Source of the DNA: Natronocalculus amylovorans
GTDB taxonomy: Archaea > Halobacteriota > Halobacteria > Halobacteriales > Haloferacaceae
Reading direction: 5' to 3'
Assembly (NCBI RefSeq): GCF_023638035.1
Contig: NZ_JAKRVX010000003.1
Span: forward strand, 62,001-126,000
DNA: 64,000 nt
Notes under the pieces: model-generated
Told to the model about the DNA's origin: nothing
Seen by the model: only the letters and a program-made list of their open reading frames with translations
Database searches by the model: none
Made by a program: the position numbers and the translations under genes
Shown here: positions 36,687-44,134 of the stretch, piece by piece
Position numbering within the stretch: position 1 is the first letter of the stretch
Layout of the letters: the number at the start of each line of letters is the position of its first letter

Positions 36687-38039
36687 TTATTCGGTTGGTG
36701 GAGCGTCAATCACTTCATCGATATCTGTCATAGGAGGAATTCCGTTCGCAAGATCTGTGAATTTCAAGGTACCATCACCACCCTCGACCTTTCCGAGCGG
36801 CTGGGTAGTTATGTTTCCACCATCGATTGTTATTTCATAGAACTCACCGTCTCCCGCATCATGGCCATACAAAGTTTGGTCACCTTCTTCGCCAGAGAAG
36901 CCAAGTTGTAAGTTCCCTGCGCCGTCTCCATAGTCATCTTTAAATTCTCCATCACTAGATTCTAAGTTTAAACTAAAGAAGTCGCCTTCTGTCGTGCTTG
37001 CATAAAGCATACCCTCGCTATCTATTGCAATATCTCCAAATGTGTAACTGTCTCCATCATTGAATTCTTCAAATTCATCGATTTTTGTGTTTTCATCGAC
37101 TGTTCCATCGATATTGAAGCCAACTTTATAAACCGTATCATCATGATTTGGAATGTAATAGTATTCATCTTCGTACCAAGATGAACCAACGACACGGTCC
37201 CCGTTTAATCTTTTTCCATCAGAATTAGCCGGCTTATTATCACTATCTTTATTAAAGAACCATAATTTGCTTCGGCCATCATTACTGTCATCGACAGTGT
37301 AATACATCCGTTTGTTTCCTGCATCATACGACACCGCGTTTGGTGTCGTATCCACTTCGTCATTCCCTTCTAACTCGCCTAACGACGTAGCAGTAATGCC
37401 GGGGTTATCCGAAATTTCGATTTTATATAACTCATCATCAAAACCGGTTCCGTACACGTGTTTTGTATCTGGCTGTTCAGGCTCTTCATCAACGGAACAG
37501 GAGCCTGCCTCCGCACTGAACGTGATTCCGTTTACCAACTCCGATCCTGCGCTATACTCAGTTGTGTCAATCCGGATTGTCACGGACGATTCGTTCTGTG
37601 CTGCATCTTCGCCCGCCGAGAGCGACTCCATCTCAAATGGGCCATCAGTGAGGAGATTCGGCTCGTTGTCAAAATCAGTTAGTGTGAACTGCAGGACGTC
37701 ATCAATATCATCTTCACTCAGATCGTCCCCAGTAGAGACTGAAACACTCAAACAGATGTGTTGTGTCCCCAAGTTCTGGATTTCAAAGGCGTTTTCGATC
37801 GTCGTAATCGCGTTTGCGTTTACTTTATCCAGCTCGATCTGGATCTCATTCTCGTCATTCTGATACACTATATCAGTCGAACTGTTTTTCGCATCCAAGC
37901 GAAGGTAGGCAGTTGAGTCCTCTGCAACGTTGATGGTGGCTGTTCTTTCGGCGGTGACGCTTGAAAATGCGCCTGTTCCGAGTGCGGACCCAAGACCGAT
38001 CGTTGCACCGCTGAGAAGAATCAGCTGTCGTCGCTTCAT
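36687..38039 (-). CDS. TasA/DUF1102-like secreted protein fused to a beta-propeller-like domain
   Basis: A 450-residue protein. The N-terminus MKRRQLILLSGATIGLGSALGTGAFSSVTAER is a SipW-type signal with a twin-Arg pair. A TasA/camelysin-like beta-sandwich spans about residues 32-190 (LRLDAKNSSTDIVY, NAITTIENAFEIQNLGTQHICLSVSV). After a Pro/Glu linker (DEEPEQPDTK) come about 250 residues of repeated strands (YGTGFDDELYKIEI, VSYDAGNKRMYYTVDD, GDIAIDSEGMLYASTTEGDFFSLN, QTLYGHDAGDGEFYEITI) that look like propeller blades. The gene overlaps the preceding one by four bases. Confidence 0.75.
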   Translation of the reverse strand: MKRRQLILLSGATIGLGSALGTGAFSSVTAERTATINVAEDSTAYLRLDAKNSSTDIVYQNDENEIQIELDKVNANAITTIENAFEIQNLGTQHICLSVSVSTGDDLSEDDIDDVLQFTLTDFDNEPNLLTDGPFEMESLSAGEDAAQNESSVTIRIDTTEYSAGSELVNGITFSAEAGSCSVDEEPEQPDTKHVYGTGFDDELYKIEISDNPGITATSLGELEGNDEVDTTPNAVSYDAGNKRMYYTVDDSNDGRSKLWFFNKDSDNKPANSDGKRLNGDRVVGSSWYEDEYYYIPNHDDTVYKVGFNIDGTVDENTKIDEFEEFNDGDSYTFGDIAIDSEGMLYASTTEGDFFSLNLESSDGEFKDDYGDGAGNLQLGFSGEEGDQTLYGHDAGDGEFYEITIDGGNITTQPLGKVEGGDGTLKFTDLANGIPPMTDIDEVIDAPPTE

Positions 38040-38641
38040 TGTTCCGCCTCGCTATGTTCATCTGCACTGGCAGTTATGTCGAACGCTAGCTCGAAGTTAT
38101 CCTCCGCAACATCAAAACTCTCTGTAAAGACGATCGAGACATACATCGTGTCTCCTGTTGCAAGGTCGGTCCACGCCTCTTCTGCGCCGAGGTCGCCGAT
38201 CGAACCGTTGTAATCTTCGCGTTCGCCGTCAACGTCGCCTTCGTTGGCGTAGGCTGGAAGTTTAACGCCCTCGTTAGTGAGGCTCTCTGGTGCAGTTATT
38301 TTGACGCCGACATCTTGGGTGCCGTTGTTGGTAATAGAGAACGCATCTTCAAACGAGGTGAATGCGTTCGGGTTGAGACCCTTGCCGAACTGGTCGAATG
38401 TTTCATCGTCACCGTCTCCACCGGCGAAATCAAACTCGATGATATCGTCGCTATTGAATGCGACGTAGTTGTCCGTGTGTGGGTCGAGTGGCTCCAATGC
38501 AAGGAATGCGTCTGCATCGCCGACAACACTGACTGTCACCCCCCGTTCTGCCGTTACGCTTGAGAATGCACCGGTGCCGATCAGGCCAGCTCCGCTAGCC
38601 GTCGCCGCACCGATACCGATAATAAATGTTCGTCGTTGCAT
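38036..38641 (-). CDS. TasA/DUF1102-like secreted protein, SipW-type signal
   Basis: A 201-residue exported protein. MQRRTFIIGIGAATASGAGLIGTGAFSSVTAER combines a Tat-like RRTFII start with the GTGAFSS motif of SipW substrates. The mature part is a beta-sandwich: DADAFLALEPLDPHTDNYV, LNPNAFTSFEDAFSITNNGTQDVGVKI, and TGDTMYVSIVFTESFDVAEDNFELAFDITASAD. Similar in length and plan to TasA-like fibre subunits. Its stop overlaps the start of the propeller-fused paralogue. Conserved element B lies 83-134 bases upstream of the start. Confidence 0.78.
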   Translation of the reverse strand: MQRRTFIIGIGAATASGAGLIGTGAFSSVTAERGVTVSVVGDADAFLALEPLDPHTDNYVAFNSDDIIEFDFAGGDGDDETFDQFGKGLNPNAFTSFEDAFSITNNGTQDVGVKITAPESLTNEGVKLPAYANEGDVDGEREDYNGSIGDLGAEEAWTDLATGDTMYVSIVFTESFDVAEDNFELAFDITASADEHSEAEQ

Positions 38642-38857
38642 AATGTGGGACGCGACTGGGTACCGATCTCCGATCTGGAGATTCAACATCGATCGCGCTC
38701 TGTATACACACATACACTATGGTGGTATGGTATTCAGGTGCCAGAAGGGTCTTCAGGGTGTGCTTGAATGTGATTACCGTAGTGGACACCATTATACTCG
38801 GACATTTTATTTTCAACACCGATCAAAATGTATGAATTCTTATTAAATAATATATCA
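38642..38857. promoter_or_regulatory. Promoter with conserved element copy B
   Basis: TATA-like sequence TGTATACA (about 38701-38708) is about 60-68 bases upstream of the 38641 start. Copy B of the conserved element runs 38724-38775 (GGTATGGTATTC, GGTGCCAGAA, then TCAGGGTG). Its first 23 bases match copy C at 21 positions by hand alignment. Confidence 0.65.
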
Positions 38858-38881
38858 TGAGACAAAACTTATTCTTGATGC

Positions 38882-39628
38882 GGCACTGTCTAGTTAAGAA
38901 CCTCCTCAGCTGGCGTTCGATTATCTAGCGATTGATGCGGTCGTTGATGGTTATAATAGTGTACGAACTGTTCAATCCATTGGCGAACGCTTCTCCGACT
39001 GCCCACCCATGAGTGGATAGAAGCGGTCGATACGTTGTTTGAGTGTCTGAAACCATTTTTCAATGAGGTTTCTGTCGGTATAGTTTCGGTGACCGCGTAA
39101 TCCTAATCGAGCAAGGGCAGTCTGATAGCCGAAGCCGTCGACGAGAAACACGGTCTCGGAGAGATCGTGTTTCTCGGCAAGGCGGTGAAGGAACGCAGCC
39201 GCTGGATCAGTGTCATGGCGTCCAAACAGCTCGGCGTCAAGAATCAATTTTGACTCAAGGTCTATTGCAGCGTACAACCAACACAGCTCGCCGTTAATTT
39301 TGACAGCGGTCTCGTCAACCGCGACCCGCTTCGGCTTCGCCTCAGGCGGGTCGGGAACGCTGTTAGAAACTTGATGTACCCACTGCCAAATAGCTTGATG
39401 AGAGCGTTCTACGCCGAATAATCGAATAATTTCTTGTGTTTCTCTGAGAGAACAACCGGTTGCGTGGAGGCGGACGGCAAACGCCCTGACGGGCGTGGCC
39501 GTCCGTTCACGCTCCCAACATTCAAGATTCGCCGTGTCTAACGTTTCTTTGAGCAGATCTTGGTTGAGCATTGAACACCTAAACCATTGATCTGCTCGCT
39601 TCTCAAACTGGCTTATCTAGACAGTACC
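38882..39628 (-). mobile_element. IS6-family insertion sequence (747 bp) with 8-bp target duplication
   Basis: The left end GGCACTGTCTAGTTAAG and the right end, read inward, GGTACTGTCTAGATAAG are imperfect terminal inverted repeats. Both flanks carry the identical 8-bp direct repeat CTTGATGC (38874-38881 and 39629-39636). Together these fix the element borders. The 8-bp duplication and the DDE transposase suit the IS6/ISH family. The intact duplication points to recent insertion, though the transposase carries a frameshift. Confidence 0.9.
38890..39571 (-). pseudogene. IS6-type DDE transposase, frameshifted near the C-terminus
   Basis: The first ~190 codons are intact: an HTH-like region (GCSLRETQEIIRLFGVERSHQAIWQWVHQV) and DDE residues in KRVAVDETAVKI, TVFLVDGFG and RNLIEKWFQTL. 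After RIDRFY one extra base (about 39008-39012) shifts the frame and gives an early stop at 38972. In the restored frame the protein continues HSWVGSRRSVRQWIEQFVHYYNHQRPHQSLDNRTPAEEVLN to a stop at 38890. All three catalytic residues precede the frameshift, so partial activity cannot be excluded. Confidence 0.85.
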
Positions 39629-40093
39629 CTTGATGCTGAATTGTTTGGACGCCATGGCACTCATCTGGCAGTTGTATTTCTTCATTGCCTCGCCGAGGAA
39701 CATTTTCCCTCAGAGATTGTGTTTCTCGCCGAAGGTATCGGCGTACCAGACTGACCTTTTTCCGTTAAGGTTGCGCGGTCGGTGCAACAATACTAACAGA
39801 AATCTCATTGAAAGTGTTTTCAAACACTCAAACAACCCATCGGCCGCTTCAATAACTTGTGGGTGAGAAGTAATAAAACCCTTCGCCAATTGGTTGAACA
39901 GTTTGATGATTATTATAACCGTCAACCACCGTATTAATCGATGGACAACCAAATACCAGCTGAGTTGGTTCTTAACGAGACCACGCCATACGAACTATTA
40001 TATCAAATTTGATGAATGTAAAATGACGATGGACTAGCCGAGTACAAATAATTAAACGTTATATTTGTTCTAATGTTGGTAACTTAAACGATA

Positions 40094-40714
40094 TTAGTAA
40101 TTGTCTTCAGCACGGGCGAAGATGGTTACTTCGTCATCATCTGCTTCATAAGTACGTGTATCGATTTGTACCGTTATTTCGCCCATCGTTTCCCCTACTG
40201 GAACAACAAGAGGTGTATCTCGATTTGGGTTATCGTCTTCAGCAGCCCACTCCTCTGTTGGATCTCCTCTCTGGGTACCCCCACCAGGCCAGTATACCAG
40301 ATCGATCGGAGTACCTGCATCAGATGAGCTTCCATTATCTTGGTCTGGGTACGATTCTGAAAACATTCTTACACCGTCAGGCAGATCTACGTACACTTGA
40401 ACATCTTGTGTCCCTGCATTTGTAACTTCAAATACATCAGTAAATGTCGTTATTGCACGGTTGTTTACTCCTGTCCCGGCAGGTGAGGAATCGTCTGCTT
40501 CTGCATTATCATTGAATGTTAATTCTAGCATTTCATCTGATTCCCTTGCGTATGGACTTGTTGCGTTGAGCTCCAAGTAGGCACTACTGTCATCTGAAAT
40601 ATTCACGCTCAAGTCTCGCTCTGCTTGCACGCTACTAAATGCACCTGTACCCATTGCTGCTCCTGATCCTGCTACCAATGCACCGAGTCCGATTACGAAT
40701 TTTCTTCGTTCCAT
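40094..40714 (-). CDS. TasA/DUF1102-like secreted protein, SipW-type signal
   Basis: A 206-residue exported protein, MERRKFVIGLGALVAGSGAAMGTGAFSSVQAER, with the same RRxF start and GTGAFSS motif as the two paralogues to the left. The mature part has SSAYLELNATSPYARES, RAITTFTDVFEVTNAGTQDVQVYVDLPDG and PLVVPVGETMGEITVQIDTRTYEADDDEVTIFARAED, the same beta-sandwich plan. It is a single gene preceded by conserved element C. Separated from the other paralogues by the nested IS elements. Confidence 0.78.
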   Translation of the reverse strand: MERRKFVIGLGALVAGSGAAMGTGAFSSVQAERDLSVNISDDSSAYLELNATSPYARESDEMLELTFNDNAEADDSSPAGTGVNNRAITTFTDVFEVTNAGTQDVQVYVDLPDGVRMFSESYPDQDNGSSSDAGTPIDLVYWPGGGTQRGDPTEEWAAEDDNPNRDTPLVVPVGETMGEITVQIDTRTYEADDDEVTIFARAEDNY

Positions 40715-41049
40715 GATTATTCACTTCGTTTCCGCGATCGGGTCGGAAGTCAGCTCCCGACTCGACCACATCTACATATCTTCCAAGAACAGCAGGGGGT
40801 ATTGTATTCGGGTGCCAGAAACGCTACAGGGCCATCCTGAACACCGAATTAGTTAGCAAAATATCATATTCTATAAAATCACTAAATCGGAGAGTAAGCA
40901 GTTTCTAACCGCGTTTCAGCCCTGTCCTGAAACACACAAAACGTAATAAACAAGCAAAAATCTCCGGTTTTCGATACTGCGCTCTATGCTGTGTAATTCC
41001 CCTCGCCCTGCCGATCGATCGCGCACGAGAATCTACAGGCTGAACAGGC
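40715..41049. promoter_or_regulatory. Promoter with conserved element copy C, and spacer up to IS200/IS605 left end
   Basis: AGATATGTAGATG (minus strand, about 40769-40781) is a TATA-like stretch about 60 bases upstream of the 40714 start. Copy C of the conserved element is at 40798-40850 (GGTATTGTATTC, GGTGCCAGAA, CAGGG, CTGAACACC). From 40860 to about 41049 is AT-rich spacer leading to the transposon end. No gene seen. Confidence 0.6.
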
Positions 41050-41095
41050 CGAGTGCCTCGGGGCTTGACCCCGAGGGTGAAAGCCGTACGCTCCG

Positions 41096-41503
41096 CTAAA
41101 CGTGTTCCGTGCGCTCGATATACTGCTCAATCGTGTCTGTCGAAACGTCGCCTGCCGTCCCAACGTAGTACGATTCCTCCCAGAACCCACCGCCCCACAG
41201 ATACTCCTCCAAGTACGACTCGTGCTGTTCCCACATCACCCGTGCCGTGATGCTCTTGACCGTTCGCACAATCTCGCTCGGTGCGTGCTTCGGGTGGGCT
41301 GACAGGAACAGGTGTACGTGGTCAGGTGAGATGTGGAGCGACAGTATCTCATAGCCGTACTCGTCACACACGTCGCGGAAACTCGCTTCCAACGAATCTT
41401 CAATTGGTTCGAGAATCTCGTGACGGTACCTCGGGCACCACACGAAGTGGTAGTTGACGTTGTACACCGTGTGGTTCGACCGCTTCTCACCCATATCGAA
41501 CAT
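41096..41503 (-). CDS. tnpA: IS200/IS605 TnpA, HUH (Y1) transposase
   Basis: A 135-residue single-strand DNA transposase. It starts MFDMGEKRSNHTVYNVNYHFVWCPRYRHEIL, with the HUH motif in HISPDHVHLFLSAHPK and the catalytic Tyr in the late helix DTIEQYIERTEHV. Length is normal and no lesions are seen, so it is probably active. Divergent from the tnpB group. Confidence 0.93.
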   Translation of the reverse strand: MFDMGEKRSNHTVYNVNYHFVWCPRYRHEILEPIEDSLEASFRDVCDEYGYEILSLHISPDHVHLFLSAHPKHAPSEIVRTVKSITARVMWEQHESYLEEYLWGGGFWEESYYVGTAGDVSTDTIEQYIERTEHV

Positions 41504-41547
41504 TCAACACAAATACAATTAAGTATATCCAAAATATATACTTTAGT

Positions 41548-41697
41548 ATGGTGAATCGCTTTGAAATAGACGGAGAGGAAGTTCTCGACGGTGAGGTCAA
41601 ACCGTTCGGGAACAGCGCCCACGTCACCGTCCCCAAACGCTGGCGTGGAGCCGACGTGAAAGTCGTCCGAACCTCAGAGCCCTCCGAGGAAGAATGA
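41548..41697 (+). CDS. DUF2080 transposon-associated protein (49 residues)
   Basis: ATG at 41548, stop at 41695-41697. The product, MVNRFEIDGEEVLDGEVKP followed by FGNSAHVTVPKRWRGADVKVV, has the SpoVT/AbrB-like swapped-hairpin pattern (GNSAHVTVPKxW). DUF2080 proteins are regularly encoded beside haloarchaeal tnpA/tnpB and may bind DNA to control transposition. TATA-like AAAATATATAC is about 15-25 bases upstream. Its stop overlaps the next start by four bases. Confidence 0.85.
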   Translation: MVNRFEIDGEEVLDGEVKPFGNSAHVTVPKRWRGADVKVVRTSEPSEEE

Positions 41698-41918
41698 CAG
41701 TCGATACTCCACTGACTTGCTATATCTGTGGCGAAACATCAGATAGAGCAACAGTAGACCTTATCGGGTGTTTCAAAGATATGCAAGACGCTAAAGAACG
41801 GTTTATCGAAAAACACGGGCATGAAAACGAAGGCTACCTCGACATCTGCCCGGACTGCCAAAAGAAGAATCCTAACCACGCAGAGAACGCATACCAAAAA
41901 TACGGAAAGTACGAGTAA
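41694..41918 (+). CDS. Small zinc-ribbon protein carried by the transposon
   Basis: A 74-residue protein with CYICGE near the N-terminus and DICPDCQKKNP about 40 residues later, a two-CxxC zinc ribbon, and a charged helical middle (CFKDMQDAKERFIEKHGHENEG). It overlaps both neighbours (ATGA with DUF2080, TAATG with tnpB), so it is translated as part of the unit. Its role in transposition is unknown. Confidence 0.75.
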   Translation: MTVDTPLTCYICGETSDRATVDLIGCFKDMQDAKERFIEKHGHENEGYLDICPDCQKKNPNHAENAYQKYGKYE

Positions 41919-43192
41919 TGACCGACGCACAGGCTCTCGTCAAGACGCTGGACTTCCAACTCGACATTCAGAGTGACAACGAGAGTCTGTTGTACGACGC
42001 CACACTCGAAGCCCGCTCGGTGTACAACGAAACCATCCGTCTCGCCAAAGAAGGCGTTGACTGGGACGACATCCCCGACCGAGTAGCCGACGACGCCAAC
42101 CTCGTGAAGAACACGACACAGCGCGTTGTCGCCAAGGCTCTCGGCGCGATGAAGAACTACTACGAGTACGACGACTTCGGCCAGCCGAGCCACACCAAGG
42201 ATGGCGCGTATCCGCTCCGAGCGAACTACGAGGAAGGATACAACCTGTCGCTCACCGACGACGGCGATGTGGCGTTCCGAATCAGCGCGAAGCCGTACAA
42301 GCATGTCACGGGCGTCCTCAAAGGGAGTGACGCTCACCTCGACATTCTCCAGACCGCACTCGAAATCGATGAGTGGAAGATTGGGACGGCGGAAGCCCTG
42401 TTCCACAACGACAACGCTGAGTTGCACGTCAACGTCACCAACACCGAACAGACCGTTCGAGACAAGCAGGACTCACTGACGGTCGTCGGTATGGACGTGA
42501 ACGAGGACAACGTGGCCCTCACCGCTCTGTCCGAGGGTGGCGTTGAGGATACGTTGGTTATCGACTTCCCTGAAATCAAGTTCGAGCGTCACCATTACTT
42601 CACGATGCGGAAGCGCGTGCAGAACGCGGGAAAGGACAGCATTCACAACACGTTGGAAGGACGTGAGGAACGGTTTGTCCGTGACCGACTCCACAAGGTG
42701 AGTCGTCACATCGTGGCGTGGAGCCAGCAGTTCGAGAAGCCGTGTATCGTCTTTGAAGACCTCAAAGAGATGCGCGACAGTATCGACTACGGCACGCGGA
42801 TGAATCGACGCTTGCACCACCTCCCGTTCCGCACCCTTCAGTTCTATACGTCGTACAAGGCGTCGTTCGAGGGTATCCCGACTGCGTGGATTAACCCCGA
42901 GTACACGAGCCAACGGTGTCCGATGTGCGGACACACGGAGCGTGCGAACCGTAACAAGAAACGGTTCAAGTGTCGGGACTGTGGGCATCAAGACCACAGC
43001 GACCGTGGTGCAAGCGTCAACATCGCCGTGAAAGGCGTGAAGAAACTCGATTGGAATGTGCCTGCTCTCAACAGCCTTCCCACCGTGCGGAAGGTGCGAC
43101 GGCAGGCATCGGGGGCCGTGGACGCCCCGACCGTGACCCACCCGACCGTTCGAGGCTATCAGGCCGATGGTCGGATGGGAGTGTCCGACTAA
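41918..43192 (+). CDS. tnpB: TnpB RNA-guided endonuclease
   Basis: A 424-residue nuclease ancestral to Cas12. RuvC residues are all present: Asp193 in VVGMDVNEDN, Glu280 in CIVFEDLKEM and Asp362 in HSDRGASVNIAVKG. The zinc ribbon is CPMCGHTER...FKCRDCGHQD. TnpB uses an RNA derived from the transposon right end to cut DNA and help the element persist. The reading frame is intact, with an in-frame C-terminal tail running to the right-end hairpin. Confidence 0.95.
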   Translation: MTDAQALVKTLDFQLDIQSDNESLLYDATLEARSVYNETIRLAKEGVDWDDIPDRVADDANLVKNTTQRVVAKALGAMKNYYEYDDFGQPSHTKDGAYPLRANYEEGYNLSLTDDGDVAFRISAKPYKHVTGVLKGSDAHLDILQTALEIDEWKIGTAEALFHNDNAELHVNVTNTEQTVRDKQDSLTVVGMDVNEDNVALTALSEGGVEDTLVIDFPEIKFERHHYFTMRKRVQNAGKDSIHNTLEGREERFVRDRLHKVSRHIVAWSQQFEKPCIVFEDLKEMRDSIDYGTRMNRRLHHLPFRTLQFYTSYKASFEGIPTAWINPEYTSQRCPMCGHTERANRNKKRFKCRDCGHQDHSDRGASVNIAVKGVKKLDWNVPALNSLPTVRKVRRQASGAVDAPTVTHPTVRGYQADGRMGVSD

Positions 43193-43230
43193 CCCACGGG
43201 AAGCCTCGGGGCTTGACCCCGAGGCGGTTC
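43030..43230 (+). ncRNA. Probable TnpB guide RNA (reRNA/omega RNA)
   Basis: In studied IS200/IS605 elements the guide RNA covers the 3' end of tnpB and the right end of the transposon, with the guide taken from the flanking DNA. Here that region ends in the CCTCGGGG/CCCCGAGG hairpin at 43204-43224, so the guide would begin soon after it. Boundaries are estimated from this rule, not seen directly. Confidence 0.4.
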
Positions 43231-43716
43231 ACGATCCAGCTGCTCACACGCGATCGACTTGGAGCTGTGGAACCGACTACGTACGCTAAAACGGCCTTCG
43301 ACCCGACAGGAGCACAGTCCGATTCCACGCATGGGCGTTCTAACGTTGTACCAGTATGTAGAAAACAAAGCTGCAATGTTCGGTATCGAGGTCGAGCAGG
43401 TGAGTCCCGCACATACGTCTCAGTGGTGTTCGTTGTGTGGGTTTACCCACGAATCAAATTGACGGTCAAACACCAGCTCGTGTGTCAACAATGCGAGTAC
43501 GAACTGAACGCGGATTACAATGCGAGCAAGAACATCGCCCGCAAACTTCTCAAACGTCTCCACTCGGAGCAGAAGTCTTCGAATGGAGGTGCACGCTGTC
43601 AGTGTGCGCTAACGTCAGGAACCCTGAACCTAAACGATGATTTCCACGCCTCCGTTACATCGACGGCAGAAGGGGCGTCCCCTGACAAGCCCACGACTGC
43701 AGTCGCGGGCTACTGA
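43231..43716 (+). pseudogene. Decayed second tnpB, 3' part only
   Basis: Fragments of a different TnpB are readable in two frames: [37 protein letters not shown] up to a stop at 43460-43462, then in the other frame VCQQCEYELNADYNASKNIARKLLKRLHSEQKSSNGGARCQCAL to a stop at 43714-43716. The zinc ribbon and the DYNASKNIA RuvC-III motif are recognisable. An imperfect 22-base palindrome at 43689-43710 (GCCCACGACTG/CAGTCGCGGGC) may be its right end. The 5' part is missing. Confidence 0.8.
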
Positions 43717-44134
43717 CGGAGCAAATAAACTCAAATAAACAAACTCGATCGTTATTTATCGGTTTATATACAGTCAATCTCTCGACTACGAAATCGACAC
43801 ACAAAATGATACTGAATGTGATACTTTTGTGTTGCGCGAACCATTCGATATGACCCAATTGCAGTTGAAACACGTATTCCCATTATTTTTGCTAGTTTAC
43901 AAATGTGAGAGTTAGGCTCTGTTTGTTACCACTACGCACAATATTGCTAAAACCGCTAATTCTGTGTTTTAAACCGGTTTTGAACGGGTAATAGGCTCCT
44001 AACGACATCCCAATTTACATCCCGTAAGCACACCTTACGTATCAATATTGATATACAGGGCCACCCAGAAACATGTAAAATGGTTTAATCATACTATGGA
44101 TTTATTAGCGTAAAATAATTATCTACATGTAAGA
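43717..44134. other. AT-rich intergenic region with partial conserved element D
   Basis: 418 bases without a convincing gene. TACAGGGCCACCCAGAAAC at 44054-44073 resembles the distal part of conserved element C (TACAGGGCCATCCTGAACAC) but in the opposite orientation relative to its gene. AAAATAATTAT (about 44111-44121) is a TATA-like box 14-24 bases before the start at 44135. The left half shows nothing I can name. Confidence 0.4.

Larger units (their letters stand above)
38858..39990 (+). pseudogene. Relict IS6-type transposase, split by a younger IS
   Basis: On the plus strand, 38858-38881 reads E-T-K-L-I-L-D-A. The reading resumes at 39629 as LDAELFGRHGTHLAVVFLHCLAEEHFPSEIVFLAEG and later NLIESVFKH, LRQLVEQFDDYYNRQPPY. 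These parallel the intact part of the neighbouring IS transposase (SKLILDAELFGRHDTDPAAAFLHRLAEKHDLSETVFLVDG). Stops and frameshifts interrupt it and its 5' half is missing. It is an old element of the same family, in opposite orientation, into which the younger IS inserted. Confidence 0.75.
41050..43230. mobile_element. IS200/IS605-type transposon with tnpA, two small passengers and tnpB
   Basis: Both ends carry the same 21-base hairpin CCTCGGGG-CTTGA-CCCCGAGG (41056-41076 and 43204-43224). Subterminal palindromes like this are what HUH transposases of this group recognise. Between them lie tnpA on the minus strand and, divergently, DUF2080, a zinc-ribbon protein and tnpB in one overlapping run. 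Exact borders cannot be set without an empty site; the given ends are approximate. Confidence 0.8.
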
